A stretch of 64,000 nt of DNA from JAHRVQ01 sp029941905 (GTDB lineage Bacteria > Pseudomonadota > Gammaproteobacteria > Pseudomonadales > Azotimanducaceae): positions 248,001 through 312,000 of the forward strand of contig JAPYTQ010000001.1 of NCBI GenBank assembly GCA_029941905.1, in the 5' to 3' direction. A program made the translations under genes and the position numbers. Position 1 is the stretch's first letter; each line of letters opens with the position of its first letter. The notes beneath the pieces were generated by a model, which was not told where the DNA came from, did not search any database, and saw only the letters and a list, made by a program, of their open reading frames with translations. Shown piece by piece: positions 52,805 through 60,726 of this stretch.

Positions 52805-53656
52805 CTAGACCCGGGCAGGTTCCAATATAAATCTGACACCCAGTGTGGAAGCAGAGTCCAGTTCCAGGTTATTCGGTGAACTATTACTCGCACTCGTGCT
52901 CATTCCGCGTGCTGCCAGCGTCTCGTTAATTGTTGACGAGCCATCGGTCTGTAGAACCAGCGCGTACATACCTTCGGAATTCGAATCTAGAAAATTCTGG
53001 ATCGAATTGGCAAATGGCCGGGTACCGTTTTCGACGGATACCAGTTCGATCGTGCCCCCGGCTGGAGGTCGGCAAAGCGATGAGCATACACCGCGCTCCG
53101 AATCAAGAAAGGGTTCCTCAATTACCATGTTGAACTGTCTCCCGTAGACATCCATCGCGTCATCTAGATTTTTGACCGCAATAATAACCCGTGCAATTCC
53201 ACTCAAGCCTGCAGAAAGATCTGCATCATCGGCTTGACTGCCGCCGAAAGAGTTCTCTGGATAAACCCTGATGAGCACACCGTGAGTTGATTTCGGGTGA
53301 ACATCGCGCCCTCCTGCACCTGCCATAAGCGGCAGGACGTTAAGACCCCGCTCGATTAAGTCAGTTGCCTCGGCATTTGGGTCAGGTGCTTCGAGCATCA
53401 ACGCAAACAGCCCCTCGCCACGACGATCGAGAAATCTCTCAAGGCTCTGGCTAAGCGGTGTCGCAGGATCTCCCGGAGACATGAGTTCGATATTGCTGCC
53501 GCCTGCCGGGGTGCACATTGCCAGTTTTGCACCCAGGTTTTGCACACTGCTGTCGGACATATCAATGACCGGCATCCCCAATTTGTCTCTGAACAACTCA
53601 ACCGTGGCGCCGAAATCGTGAACTGCAATGGCAATACGTGGCATTCCTGTGATCAT
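52805..53656 (-). CDS. two-domain VOC family protein (glyoxalase/epimerase-like)
   Basis: Vicinal-oxygen-chelate protein of 283 residues with two VOC modules: residues 1-130 (RIAIAVHDFGATVELFRDKLG ... DVHPKSTHGVLIRVY) and 135-280 (GIARVIIAVKNLDDAMDVYG ... STLGVRFILEP). The HPKSTHG segment resembles methylmalonyl-CoA epimerase. A role handling a CoA or keto substrate with the adjacent acyl-CoA dehydrogenase and carboxyltransferase is plausible. It starts 26 bases after the dehydrogenase stop and is convergent with the Lon-like gene. Confidence 0.82.
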   Translation of the reverse strand: MITGMPRIAIAVHDFGATVELFRDKLGMPVIDMSDSSVQNLGAKLAMCTPAGGSNIELMSPGDPATPLSQSLERFLDRRGEGLFALMLEAPDPNAEATDLIERGLNVLPLMAGAGGRDVHPKSTHGVLIRVYPENSFGGSQADDADLSAGLSGIARVIIAVKNLDDAMDVYGRQFNMVIEEPFLDSERGVCSSLCRPPAGGTIELVSVENGTRPFANSIQNFLDSNSEGMYALVLQTDGSSTINETLAARGMSTSASNSSPNNLELDSASTLGVRFILEPARV

Positions 53657-53682
53657 GATGTAACCTCCCGTTCTATTTTGTT

Positions 53683-54876
53683 TTAGTCAGGTAACGCAAG
53701 CACCCGCTTCGCAATAATATTTAACTGCACCTCGTTCGAACCTCCGGCGATTGACGCGGCCTTGGATCCCAACCAGCCTCGAGTAACGGCTTTTTCGTCA
53801 TCAGTGAAACTCTCTCCCTCCCAGCCCAGAGCCTGACTTCCCCTGACTTTTAATTGCAACTCCAATTGTTCCTTCGCAAGGTCTGCACCAAACAACTTGA
53901 ATATGGAGGTAGCTGCACCGGGTGTACCGCCCTCGGACTCAGCCACAGTACGATTCTGGGTAAGCGAAAAAGCCCGGCTATTCATTCTGTTTCGAATAAT
54001 CTCATCCCGGAGCTGCCGGTCACTCAATTTACCATCACTCAGTCCTATATACTCGATTGCTGCCTGTTTTAAACTTAAACCCGTTTGTTGCCTGTCTCGC
54101 CCTGTTGTTGCCGCGGCGAGGGTGTGAATTCCTGAACGTTCATGCTGCAGCAGACGTTTTGCGACTGTCCAGCCACGATTCATCTGATGTACCAGATCAT
54201 CTTTGGGTACCTGCACATCGTCAAAAAAGGTTTCACAAAAAGGCGAAGAGCCACTGATCAACTTGATGGGTTTTACGCTCACGCCGGGTGAATCCATTGA
54301 AAACAACATAAAACTGATGCCCTCATGTTTCGGCACCTTGGGATCAGTTCTGGTCAGGCAAAAGATCCAGTCGGCATGATTAGCACCGGAGGTCCAAATC
54401 TTCTGGCCATTAACCAGGAAATGATCTCCTTTGTCTTCAGCCCTGGTTTGCAGACTGGCCAGGTCAGACCCTGACCCGGGTTCACTGTAACCCTGGCACC
54501 AGCGAATTTCGCCATTGGCTATTTTAGGCAGGTGTCGTGCCTTTTGCTCCTCGTTACCATATTCGAGCAATGTCGGACCGATCATGATAACGCCCATCCC
54601 GGACAAGGGAGTACGAGCATTGATACGGGTCATTTCTTCCAACAGGACAATAAACTCGTCCTTGTTCAAGCCAGCGCCTCCATATTCAACTGGCCAGTTT
54701 GGTACTGTCCAGCCTTTTTCTGCCATGCGATCAAGCCACAGGTAAGAATCGGGGTTCGTGCTGCGCAGTTTCGACCCTCCGTCCACCATTTCACCCTCAA
54801 CCATGGGTGTTCGCATGCTTTGCGGGCAGTTTTCTTCCAACCAGGCTCGAACCTCTTCTCTAAATGTCTCTGACAT
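53683..54876 (-). CDS. acyl-CoA dehydrogenase family protein
   Basis: FAD-dependent acyl-CoA dehydrogenase of 397 residues. CQGYSEPGSGSDLASLQTRA is the FAD/substrate loop, IWTSGANHADW the conserved strand, and the C-terminal GGSNEVQLNIIAKRVLALP the typical end helix. ATG 54876 has AAGGAGG upstream at ideal spacing; an earlier start at 54894 lies inside the 14-bp repeat region. It lies downstream of the carboxyltransferase gene and upstream of the VOC gene, forming a three-gene CoA-metabolism unit. It resembles the second dehydrogenase at 57549-58754. Confidence 0.9.
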   Translation of the reverse strand: MSETFREEVRAWLEENCPQSMRTPMVEGEMVDGGSKLRSTNPDSYLWLDRMAEKGWTVPNWPVEYGGAGLNKDEFIVLLEEMTRINARTPLSGMGVIMIGPTLLEYGNEEQKARHLPKIANGEIRWCQGYSEPGSGSDLASLQTRAEDKGDHFLVNGQKIWTSGANHADWIFCLTRTDPKVPKHEGISFMLFSMDSPGVSVKPIKLISGSSPFCETFFDDVQVPKDDLVHQMNRGWTVAKRLLQHERSGIHTLAAATTGRDRQQTGLSLKQAAIEYIGLSDGKLSDRQLRDEIIRNRMNSRAFSLTQNRTVAESEGGTPGAATSIFKLFGADLAKEQLELQLKVRGSQALGWEGESFTDDEKAVTRGWLGSKAASIAGGSNEVQLNIIAKRVLALPD

Positions 54877-54895
54877 TGTGTACCTCCTTGGCATC

Positions 54896-54932
54896 TTATG
54901 GCATATATTTTATGGCATACTTTTTATGGCAT
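54896..54932. repeat. three 14-bp repeats copying the stop codon of the carboxyltransferase
   Basis: On the minus strand ATGCCATAA occurs three times with a 14-base period (54932-54924, 54918-54910, 54904-54896). The first is the gene's own last codons (Met-Pro-stop). As 14 is not a multiple of 3, the three TAAs lie in the three different frames. The copies end just before the ribosome-binding site of the next gene. Confidence 0.88.
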
Positions 54933-56474
54933 GTAAGGTGTTGATGTGGGACCCAATTGCATTTCAATGATGGGTTGAGCCATTGTCATAAACTCACACA
55001 ACATGGGTCTGGTATCTCGAGGATCCATGATCTCCTCGATATTGAAAGCCTCGGCCGTTTTAAAGGGTGAGGCGAGTGCATCAAGGCGGTCTTCTATCTC
55101 TTTTTGTTTTGCTTTCGGATCATCAGCTTCAGCAATCACTCGTCGATAGGCCGCAGACACCCCTCCTGAAATATGCATGGAACCCCAGTGTGCCGATGGC
55201 CATGCGACCCGCTTGAACATGCCGGAGGGTCGGTCATGGCATTGACCCGCGACACCATATAATTGTCGGATAATGACGGAGATCCAGGGCATCTGGGTTC
55301 GCAGCGTCGCGCACACCATCTTGGCACCAGCGCGAACGATACCTTGTTTCTGTTGTTCGGGGCCCGCCATAAAACCCGGCTCATCCGCAAAATAAACCAT
55401 GGGTAAATGAAATGTATCGCATAGCTGTAAAAAACGAATGACCTTGGTGCCAGCAGCCACGTCCATCGACCCTCCGAGTCTCTTCGGATTGTTAATCATT
55501 ACCCCTGTGGGATAACCGTTAACCCGCGCCAGGCCAATAATACGGGATCGTCCATAATGCTCACCTATCTCGAAAAAAGAATCTTTGTCCAGGACTGCCG
55601 TCAGAACATTGTATGGGTCGTAAATTTGTCTTTTATTACGAGGAATAACTGAAAGCAGGGCTTCTTCACGACGATCCGGTTCGTCCCCGGTTTCGACACG
55701 GGGAGGCATCTGCCATACATTGTCGGGCAAGTAACCTAGAAACTGTCTGATCATACTGAAAGCGTCTTCTTCACTGTCTGCCAGATTATCAATTGCACCA
55801 CTGGCGAAGATCTGGGTTCGCTCATCCCCCAGATCCTCCTTGGAAATGTCGATCCCCAACGCAGCCTTGACAACCGGCGGGCCCCCCGGGAAAACCTGAC
55901 TGATGCCCTTGACCATCAAACTAAAATGAGACAGGCAGGCATCCACCGCAGGCAGACCTGCCACAGACCCAAGTGCCGCAGAGACGACAGGGACTTCGCA
56001 GAGCAACTTTTCGACCCCGGGTGTGACCGGGTTGGTAGGAATATAGGTTCGACCAATCTGCTCAAATGTCTTTACGCTGCCGCCGGTGGCATCCAACAAC
56101 CTGAGATAAGGCAACCGCCAGTCCCTGGCCATATTCTGTGCATGCCCTCCCTTGTTACCAATCGCTGCATCTGCTGCCCCTCCCCTGACAGTAAAGTCGC
56201 TACCATTCAGAACAACCTTGCGGCCATTTAAATCACACAAGCCGATCAGCATATTGGACGGCCTGACATCGACCAGTTTATCTCCATCATAGGTCGCGGC
56301 ACCGGCCAAACGGCCAATCTCCTGAAAGGAGCCTGTATCGGTTAAGCGTTCGATACGTTCCCTGATGGTCAGTTTTCCTCGGCCATGCTGAACATCGACA
56401 CCGACTTCACCACCCATTTTCTCGGCCATCGCAACTCGTTGTTTGATTTCGTCAATTTCCGGTTGCCAGACCAT
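54924..56474 (-). CDS. acyl-CoA carboxylase beta subunit (carboxyltransferase)
   Basis: Biotin-dependent carboxyltransferase of 516 residues transferring CO2 from carboxybiotin to an acyl-CoA. N-terminal half: LTIRERIERLTDTGSFQEIG. C-terminal half: FADEPGFMAGPEQQKQGIVR with oxyanion glycines. It resembles propionyl-, methylcrotonyl- or geranyl-type beta chains; the substrate is not decided. No biotin carboxylase/BCCP alpha subunit is encoded in the window, so that partner must lie elsewhere. It is the first gene of the unit with the dehydrogenase and VOC protein, and divergent from coq4. Its stop starts the 14-bp repeat. Confidence 0.9.
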   Translation of the reverse strand: MVWQPEIDEIKQRVAMAEKMGGEVGVDVQHGRGKLTIRERIERLTDTGSFQEIGRLAGAATYDGDKLVDVRPSNMLIGLCDLNGRKVVLNGSDFTVRGGAADAAIGNKGGHAQNMARDWRLPYLRLLDATGGSVKTFEQIGRTYIPTNPVTPGVEKLLCEVPVVSAALGSVAGLPAVDACLSHFSLMVKGISQVFPGGPPVVKAALGIDISKEDLGDERTQIFASGAIDNLADSEEDAFSMIRQFLGYLPDNVWQMPPRVETGDEPDRREEALLSVIPRNKRQIYDPYNVLTAVLDKDSFFEIGEHYGRSRIIGLARVNGYPTGVMINNPKRLGGSMDVAAGTKVIRFLQLCDTFHLPMVYFADEPGFMAGPEQQKQGIVRAGAKMVCATLRTQMPWISVIIRQLYGVAGQCHDRPSGMFKRVAWPSAHWGSMHISGGVSAAYRRVIAEADDPKAKQKEIEDRLDALASPFKTAEAFNIEEIMDPRDTRPMLCEFMTMAQPIIEMQLGPTSTPYMP

Positions 56475-56539
56475 CGTTACTCCCCTTAAGTGCCATTTTT
56501 ACGTTGATGGCTAATGTGATAGCAATTACTGCTGCCAGA

Positions 56540-56621
56540 GTTGCAATTGTTGCAACCTGTCATTGCATAAGTTGCACTCATCGTCTCATCTGTGACTGCT
56601 TGTAACTGCAACTTTTGCAAC
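56540..56621. promoter_or_regulatory. cluster of TTGCAA/GTTGCA motifs in the divergent coq4-carboxyltransferase region
   Basis: GTTGCAA-TTG-TTGCAAC (56540-56556) is a perfect 7-3-7 inverted repeat. Related half-sites follow: TTGCA (56563-56567), GTTGCA (56571-56576), CTGCAAC (56607-56613) and TTTGCAAC (56614-56621). They lie in the 340-base space 56475-56814 between divergent genes, 66-147 bases from the carboxyltransferase start and about 195-275 before coq4. This looks like an operator array for an unidentified regulator. Nothing else was recognised in this intergenic region. Confidence 0.5.
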
Positions 56622-56814
56622 GCCAGCAGGTACAAAATACGTAAATTCTATTCGCTTAACAACCCGTCGATAGCACTATCTGCGCACGGGGCTAATCCGC
56701 ATCTACAGCGAAAGTTAAGCCGGGATTTTTTTTAGTTCTCTGACATGGATCAATTTTCCCCGATCACGCAGCAGTTACTATTCCCATCAGGAATTAATCC
56801 GCAGGGGGAGTTCT

Positions 56815-57531
56815 ATGACTTTTCATCTTCGAGAAGCACGCCGCGCCTTGGCAGCACTTAACGCTGATCCCGACGACACAGAACAGGCAATCAGGGCTAT
56901 TAATGCGATGGCAGGTAATTCCGGTGAACGCCTCTTCAAACGCTTCGTACAAACTACTGAAGGCGTACGCATTCTGCGGCAGAAACGAGCGCTCTACGAT
57001 CTGCTCTCAGACCAGGATTCTTTGAAAAACATGCCCGAAAACTCCCTTGGCCATGCCATCTGGAGTTTCTACACAACGGAAGAGATTAGCGCACAGGGAC
57101 TAAAGGGTGCCAGTGAAGCCGCTTCTGATAATCCTGATGCCGCCACCCGCACAGCCGGTGACAGATTGTTGTTCGCTCGCCGATCACGGGAATTACATGA
57201 CATTTTCCATGTTATGACAGGCTATGGGCGTGACATGAGGGGAGAAATGGCCGTGCTTGCTTTTACATTTGCTCAAACAATGAACACCGGCATCGGATAT
57301 ATGGTTTTCCGTTCACTTCGAAATGCCGGCTGGAATTCGGTACTGGGGAAATTGATTCGTCAGGCTTTCTGGCGCGGGCGACGATGTAAATGGCTGGTTA
57401 ACCAGGAGTGGGAACTGCTGTTAGCGCAACCCCTGGCGCTGCTGCGAGAAAATTTTGATCTGGGACCGGCACCCCGGTATGAAGCCCTGCGTTCGCCCGG
57501 CGCGCCCGTCCTGGTGGCAGACGTTACCTGA
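56815..57531 (+). CDS. coq4: COQ4 family ubiquinone-biosynthesis protein
   Basis: Homologue of the ubiquinone-biosynthesis protein Coq4 (238 residues). The metal-binding motif HDxxH-x11-E is complete: His128, Asp129, His132 and Glu144, in HDIFHVMTGYGRDMRGE. In yeast Coq4 is part of the CoQ synthome and has been linked to C1 decarboxylation and hydroxylation of the ring. GGGGGAG precedes the ATG. It is convergent with the second acyl-CoA dehydrogenase. No other ubi/coq genes are nearby. Confidence 0.9.
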   Translation: MTFHLREARRALAALNADPDDTEQAIRAINAMAGNSGERLFKRFVQTTEGVRILRQKRALYDLLSDQDSLKNMPENSLGHAIWSFYTTEEISAQGLKGASEAASDNPDAATRTAGDRLLFARRSRELHDIFHVMTGYGRDMRGEMAVLAFTFAQTMNTGIGYMVFRSLRNAGWNSVLGKLIRQAFWRGRRCKWLVNQEWELLLAQPLALLRENFDLGPAPRYEALRSPGAPVLVADVT

Positions 57532-57548
57532 GTCAGATGTCTCGCACT

Positions 57549-58754
57549 TCACAAACCAAGTACACGCTTCGCCAGCACATCCTTTTGTATTTCACTACTG
57601 CCTGATGCAATGGTTGTGGACCGCTGATTCAGGTACAAACTAACGGCGGGTAATGCATATTCAGGCCCTACAAACCGGGACTTGCAATAGGGGTTCAATG
57701 CTTCCGTCTGAAACGGAAACCCGTACCAGGCAACGGCTTCGAGCATTAACTCGCTGACCTCCTGGATAAGCTCCGAGGCTCTGGATTTCAGCATGGACGA
57801 CATAAATCCCGGGGTTTCGTTCTTGTTCATCTCACACAGCAGACGGCGTTCAAGCGATTCTACTCCCATCAGTTTTATTTCAGTACAACTAAGCTTGTCT
57901 AGAAAATAGCAATCATCAACCAGGCGCCCCTGACGTCCATCGGATTCAATACTTGCAGCTTCCTTAACGCGTTGCAGAGCCTCCCTTACCCAGGCCATAT
58001 TGATGTTATTGGATCGCGCAAATTGCATGAGTACCTTGGCGACTCGCCAGCCGTCGTTTTCTTCGCCCACTCGATTGGTGACGGGCACTCGCACACCATC
58101 AAAAAATACCTGGTTACATTCATGCTGACCATTCAGGGAGATAATTGGCCTTATGCTGATGCCGGGAGTATCCATCGGCATCACAAGAAATGTGATACCA
58201 GCTTGTTTCCTTCCTTCGTTCGAAGTTCTGACCAGGCAGAATATCATCTGGGCAAAGTGGGCTCCTGTGGTCCACAACTTAGTGCCGTTAATAATGTACT
58301 GATCCCCATGGCGTTCGGCACGGAGCTTTAGTGCGGCAAGGTCAGAACCTGCGGCGGGTTCGGAGTATCCCTGACACCAGATATCATCACCGGACAGTAT
58401 CCTTGGTAGGTAGGTATCTCTCTGACTCTGCGTTCCATGGGCCATTAACACCGGCCCAATATGGCGAATCCCCATATTGAACAATAATGGCGCACCCGCC
58501 TTAAAGCACTCGACGCCAAAAATATGTCGCTGCAGGTCATTCCAGCCCGTACCACCCTGGTCTTTCGGCCAAGCCGGTGCAATCCAGCCTTTTTCTGCGA
58601 GAATTCTGTGCCAGGCAAGGCAGGCGCTCATTTCGGTGTAGGTACCAGCGGTCAGGCGGGACGCTCTCCTTAAATCAGGCGTCAGCTTGTCATCAAGAAA
58701 TTCCTGTACTCTAGTCCTGAATTTGATTGCATCGTCTGTTTCTGTAAAGTTCAT
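57549..58754 (-). CDS. acyl-CoA dehydrogenase family protein
   Basis: Second acyl-CoA dehydrogenase, 401 residues, FAD-dependent. CQGYSEPAAGSDLAALKLRA and LWTTGAHFAQM parallel the enzyme at 53683-54876, and the C-terminal GSSEIQKDVLAKRVLGL is conserved. It is a paralogue, not a recent copy: most of the sequence differs. It stands alone between coq4 (convergent) and the cytochrome gene, so substrate and partner are unknown. ATG 58754 has GGGAGG about 17 bases upstream, rather far, so the start may be slightly wrong. Confidence 0.9.
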   Translation of the reverse strand: MNFTETDDAIKFRTRVQEFLDDKLTPDLRRASRLTAGTYTEMSACLAWHRILAEKGWIAPAWPKDQGGTGWNDLQRHIFGVECFKAGAPLLFNMGIRHIGPVLMAHGTQSQRDTYLPRILSGDDIWCQGYSEPAAGSDLAALKLRAERHGDQYIINGTKLWTTGAHFAQMIFCLVRTSNEGRKQAGITFLVMPMDTPGISIRPIISLNGQHECNQVFFDGVRVPVTNRVGEENDGWRVAKVLMQFARSNNINMAWVREALQRVKEAASIESDGRQGRLVDDCYFLDKLSCTEIKLMGVESLERRLLCEMNKNETPGFMSSMLKSRASELIQEVSELMLEAVAWYGFPFQTEALNPYCKSRFVGPEYALPAVSLYLNQRSTTIASGSSEIQKDVLAKRVLGL

Positions 58755-58857
58755 GACGATGCATATTATATTTTCCTCCCAACCCGGCTATGACCCTGAT
58801 CAAGTAAAGCGATGTTTTTGATCACCCGGGCTTCGTTGCGGAAGGAGGAAATCTGGT

Positions 58858-59313
58858 TTATCGCTTCATATATTGTCGATGACAATTCTCACACGGAGGA
58901 TAAAGTCTGTCATTACCGATTTCGAGCAACGCCTCGATATCTTTTCTCTCTATCGCCATGACTGCATCCCGAGCCGCGGAAACCAGTTCCCTGTTATATC
59001 GTTGCCAGTCGACTTCGTCTGCCCATTTGTTATCATTTAGTCCCGCCCCGCCCTGAGCCAACAACTCACCTGATGCAATGATCGAGATGGCCGCATTCTG
59101 CAGCAATCGCCACTGTGTCACTGTTGGCGCCTCTTGTGCGCCCCAGATCACATTCGTGCCGGGTTCGACAATGCCTGTCATTATCTCCTGAACAGTCAAA
59201 AGTGGTTTATCCTGTTGCGCATAGCCGGTTAGGCCAGCACCGAGCATAAGTACCGCCGTAACAAAGACCATGGTTTTCGTCCGGGCCCGTACTTTCATAA
59301 TCTTGTTCTTCAT
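58858..59313 (-). CDS. small periplasmic c-type cytochrome, C-terminal CxxCH
   Basis: Exported haem protein of 151 residues. A signal peptide is clear: basic start (MKNKIMKVRARTK), hydrophobic VFVTAVLMLGAGLTG, cleavage after AYGAQ-like YAQ. A single haem site CENCH lies at the very C-terminus (CENCHRQYMKR), the position typical of cytochrome c'-like four-helix proteins, and the rest is helical. It may carry electrons for a neighbouring oxidoreductase or bind NO. It stands between the acyl-CoA dehydrogenase and pdxB, 27 bases after the pdxB stop, and may be co-transcribed with it. Confidence 0.82.
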   Translation of the reverse strand: MKNKIMKVRARTKTMVFVTAVLMLGAGLTGYAQQDKPLLTVQEIMTGIVEPGTNVIWGAQEAPTVTQWRLLQNAAISIIASGELLAQGGAGLNDNKWADEVDWQRYNRELVSAARDAVMAIERKDIEALLEIGNDRLYPPCENCHRQYMKR

Positions 59314-59340
59314 GGATCTGTTGTCTCTCGTTTGATTGAT

Positions 59341-60537
59341 CTAAACTGGTCCATTTCCAAGCCGTGCAAAGTTTTGCCCGAACCCCAGGCCAGACATGGT
59401 AACTCTTTGTTCGTTGTCTAACCCGGCAAGATTTGCAATTCGAAATGCTGAAAACTCCCTTCTCGGCGGGTAGGACTTTCGCAATTGATCAAAGGCTAGT
59501 GATGCTGCTTTGCCACCTTGCAAAACTGCCTCTCGCATTCGTCTGTCGTCCGTTGAAATATCATAACAACTTAATACAGCTGCACGAATTAATTCAGCGC
59601 CATGTAAATCAGGATTAATAGCAACACAAGCTTCAGCCAGCCCCTGTATCCTGGATCCACCTTGTTCGCCGCGCTCAGCACGCGGTCCCGGGGGGAATCC
59701 GTTTAACCGGCAGTAGGCGCAGTATATAATTTCGGTACTTTTTAGCTTGCCATCAATGCTGTAGCCGGCAATATGGGGAGTTGATAGCGCAGATTTATGA
59801 AGTAAGGTCAAATCGATATCTGGCTCATTTTGCCACACATCCATCACGAGCTGAATTCCATGTCCCTGCGCCAGTTGCCGATGCAACGCCTGGTTATCTA
59901 TTACCTCCCCTCTACCGGCATTGAGAAGTACGATATCTGGCCCAAGCTTCTTGAGTTGTTGAGTGCCGATCATATGTCTCGTTGGGAAGTCACCCTCGCA
60001 AGTCAGTGGCATATGCAGGCAAATGGCATCAGAACGCAAGACTTGTTCCAAACTGGTCAGTATCGGGAAGCTGTCATCAGGAATGAGGGGGTCGTATGCC
60101 CGACAGGATATGCCAAGCGCATTCAATCGCCGGTAGAGTTGCCCGCCAACATTCCCCATACCAACAATTCCGACCCGACCTCCGTCCAATAACAACTCAA
60201 GCAGGCCCGGTAGCGTACATAGTGCACTGATGACGTATTCCACTACTGAGGTCGCGTTACTGCCAGCTGCACTAGCCCATGGGATCCCATGACTTGACAG
60301 GTAGTCACAATCAAGATGGTCAACACCCGCTGTCGCCGTACCTACAAACTTCACCTTGCTTCCCGACAATAACGCTTCGTTCACTTGCGTGACTGAACGA
60401 ACCAGGAGCGCATCGGCGTGCCTGATATGACTCGCATTCAGCAATCTGCCTTTAAAGGTTTCAACATCGGCGATGCGAGAGAAGTACTCCCCTGCCAACG
60501 CTATATTTTCATCAGCAACTATAACTGGTTTCTTCAA
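59341..60537 (-). CDS. pdxB: erythronate-4-phosphate dehydrogenase PdxB
   Basis: NAD-dependent 2-hydroxyacid dehydrogenase for pyridoxal phosphate synthesis, oxidising 4-phosphoerythronate. Features: VADENIALAGEYFS at the N-terminus, RSVTQVNEALL, the NAD motif GIVGMGNVGG, LLNAGRGEVID and the catalytic His in STPHIAGYSIDGK, all as in E. coli PdxB (similar length, 398 residues here). TTG 60537 is chosen because the product then begins KKPVIVADEN like homologues. An upstream start at 60606 would cross a hairpin and add 23 unlikely residues. It is divergent from the Gfo gene. Confidence 0.9.
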   Translation of the reverse strand: MKKPVIVADENIALAGEYFSRIADVETFKGRLLNASHIRHADALLVRSVTQVNEALLSGSKVKFVGTATAGVDHLDCDYLSSHGIPWASAAGSNATSVVEYVISALCTLPGLLELLLDGGRVGIVGMGNVGGQLYRRLNALGISCRAYDPLIPDDSFPILTSLEQVLRSDAICLHMPLTCEGDFPTRHMIGTQQLKKLGPDIVLLNAGRGEVIDNQALHRQLAQGHGIQLVMDVWQNEPDIDLTLLHKSALSTPHIAGYSIDGKLKSTEIIYCAYCRLNGFPPGPRAERGEQGGSRIQGLAEACVAINPDLHGAELIRAAVLSCYDISTDDRRMREAVLQGGKAASLAFDQLRKSYPPRREFSAFRIANLAGLDNEQRVTMSGLGFGQNFARLGNGPV

Positions 60538-60569
60538 TCCACAAACCTGATTAGAGTTTTTCGGGTTGT

Positions 60570-60601
60570 GTCCTGGGTAACCCCGAGACCAGGACCTTTT
60601 T
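60570..60601 (+). terminator. terminator-like hairpin in the pdxB / Gfo divergent region
   Basis: GTCCTGG (60570-60576) and CCAGGAC (60589-60595) form a perfect 7-bp stem around a 12-base loop, followed by CTTTTT on the plus strand (60596-60601). It would stop transcription toward the Gfo gene, i.e. a leader of that gene, or antisense transcription of pdxB. There is no plus-strand gene before it within the last 2 kb. Confidence 0.45.
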
Positions 60602-60726
60602 CTCACAATAAAGCCTGAACAATAATGATCTGGATCAAGACTGATTCCGGAGCAGTGACTTAAAACAAATCAGCCTCGATCGATATGTCTGATAATATGA
60701 TTTCGAATTACAACGGGGAACCTGCA

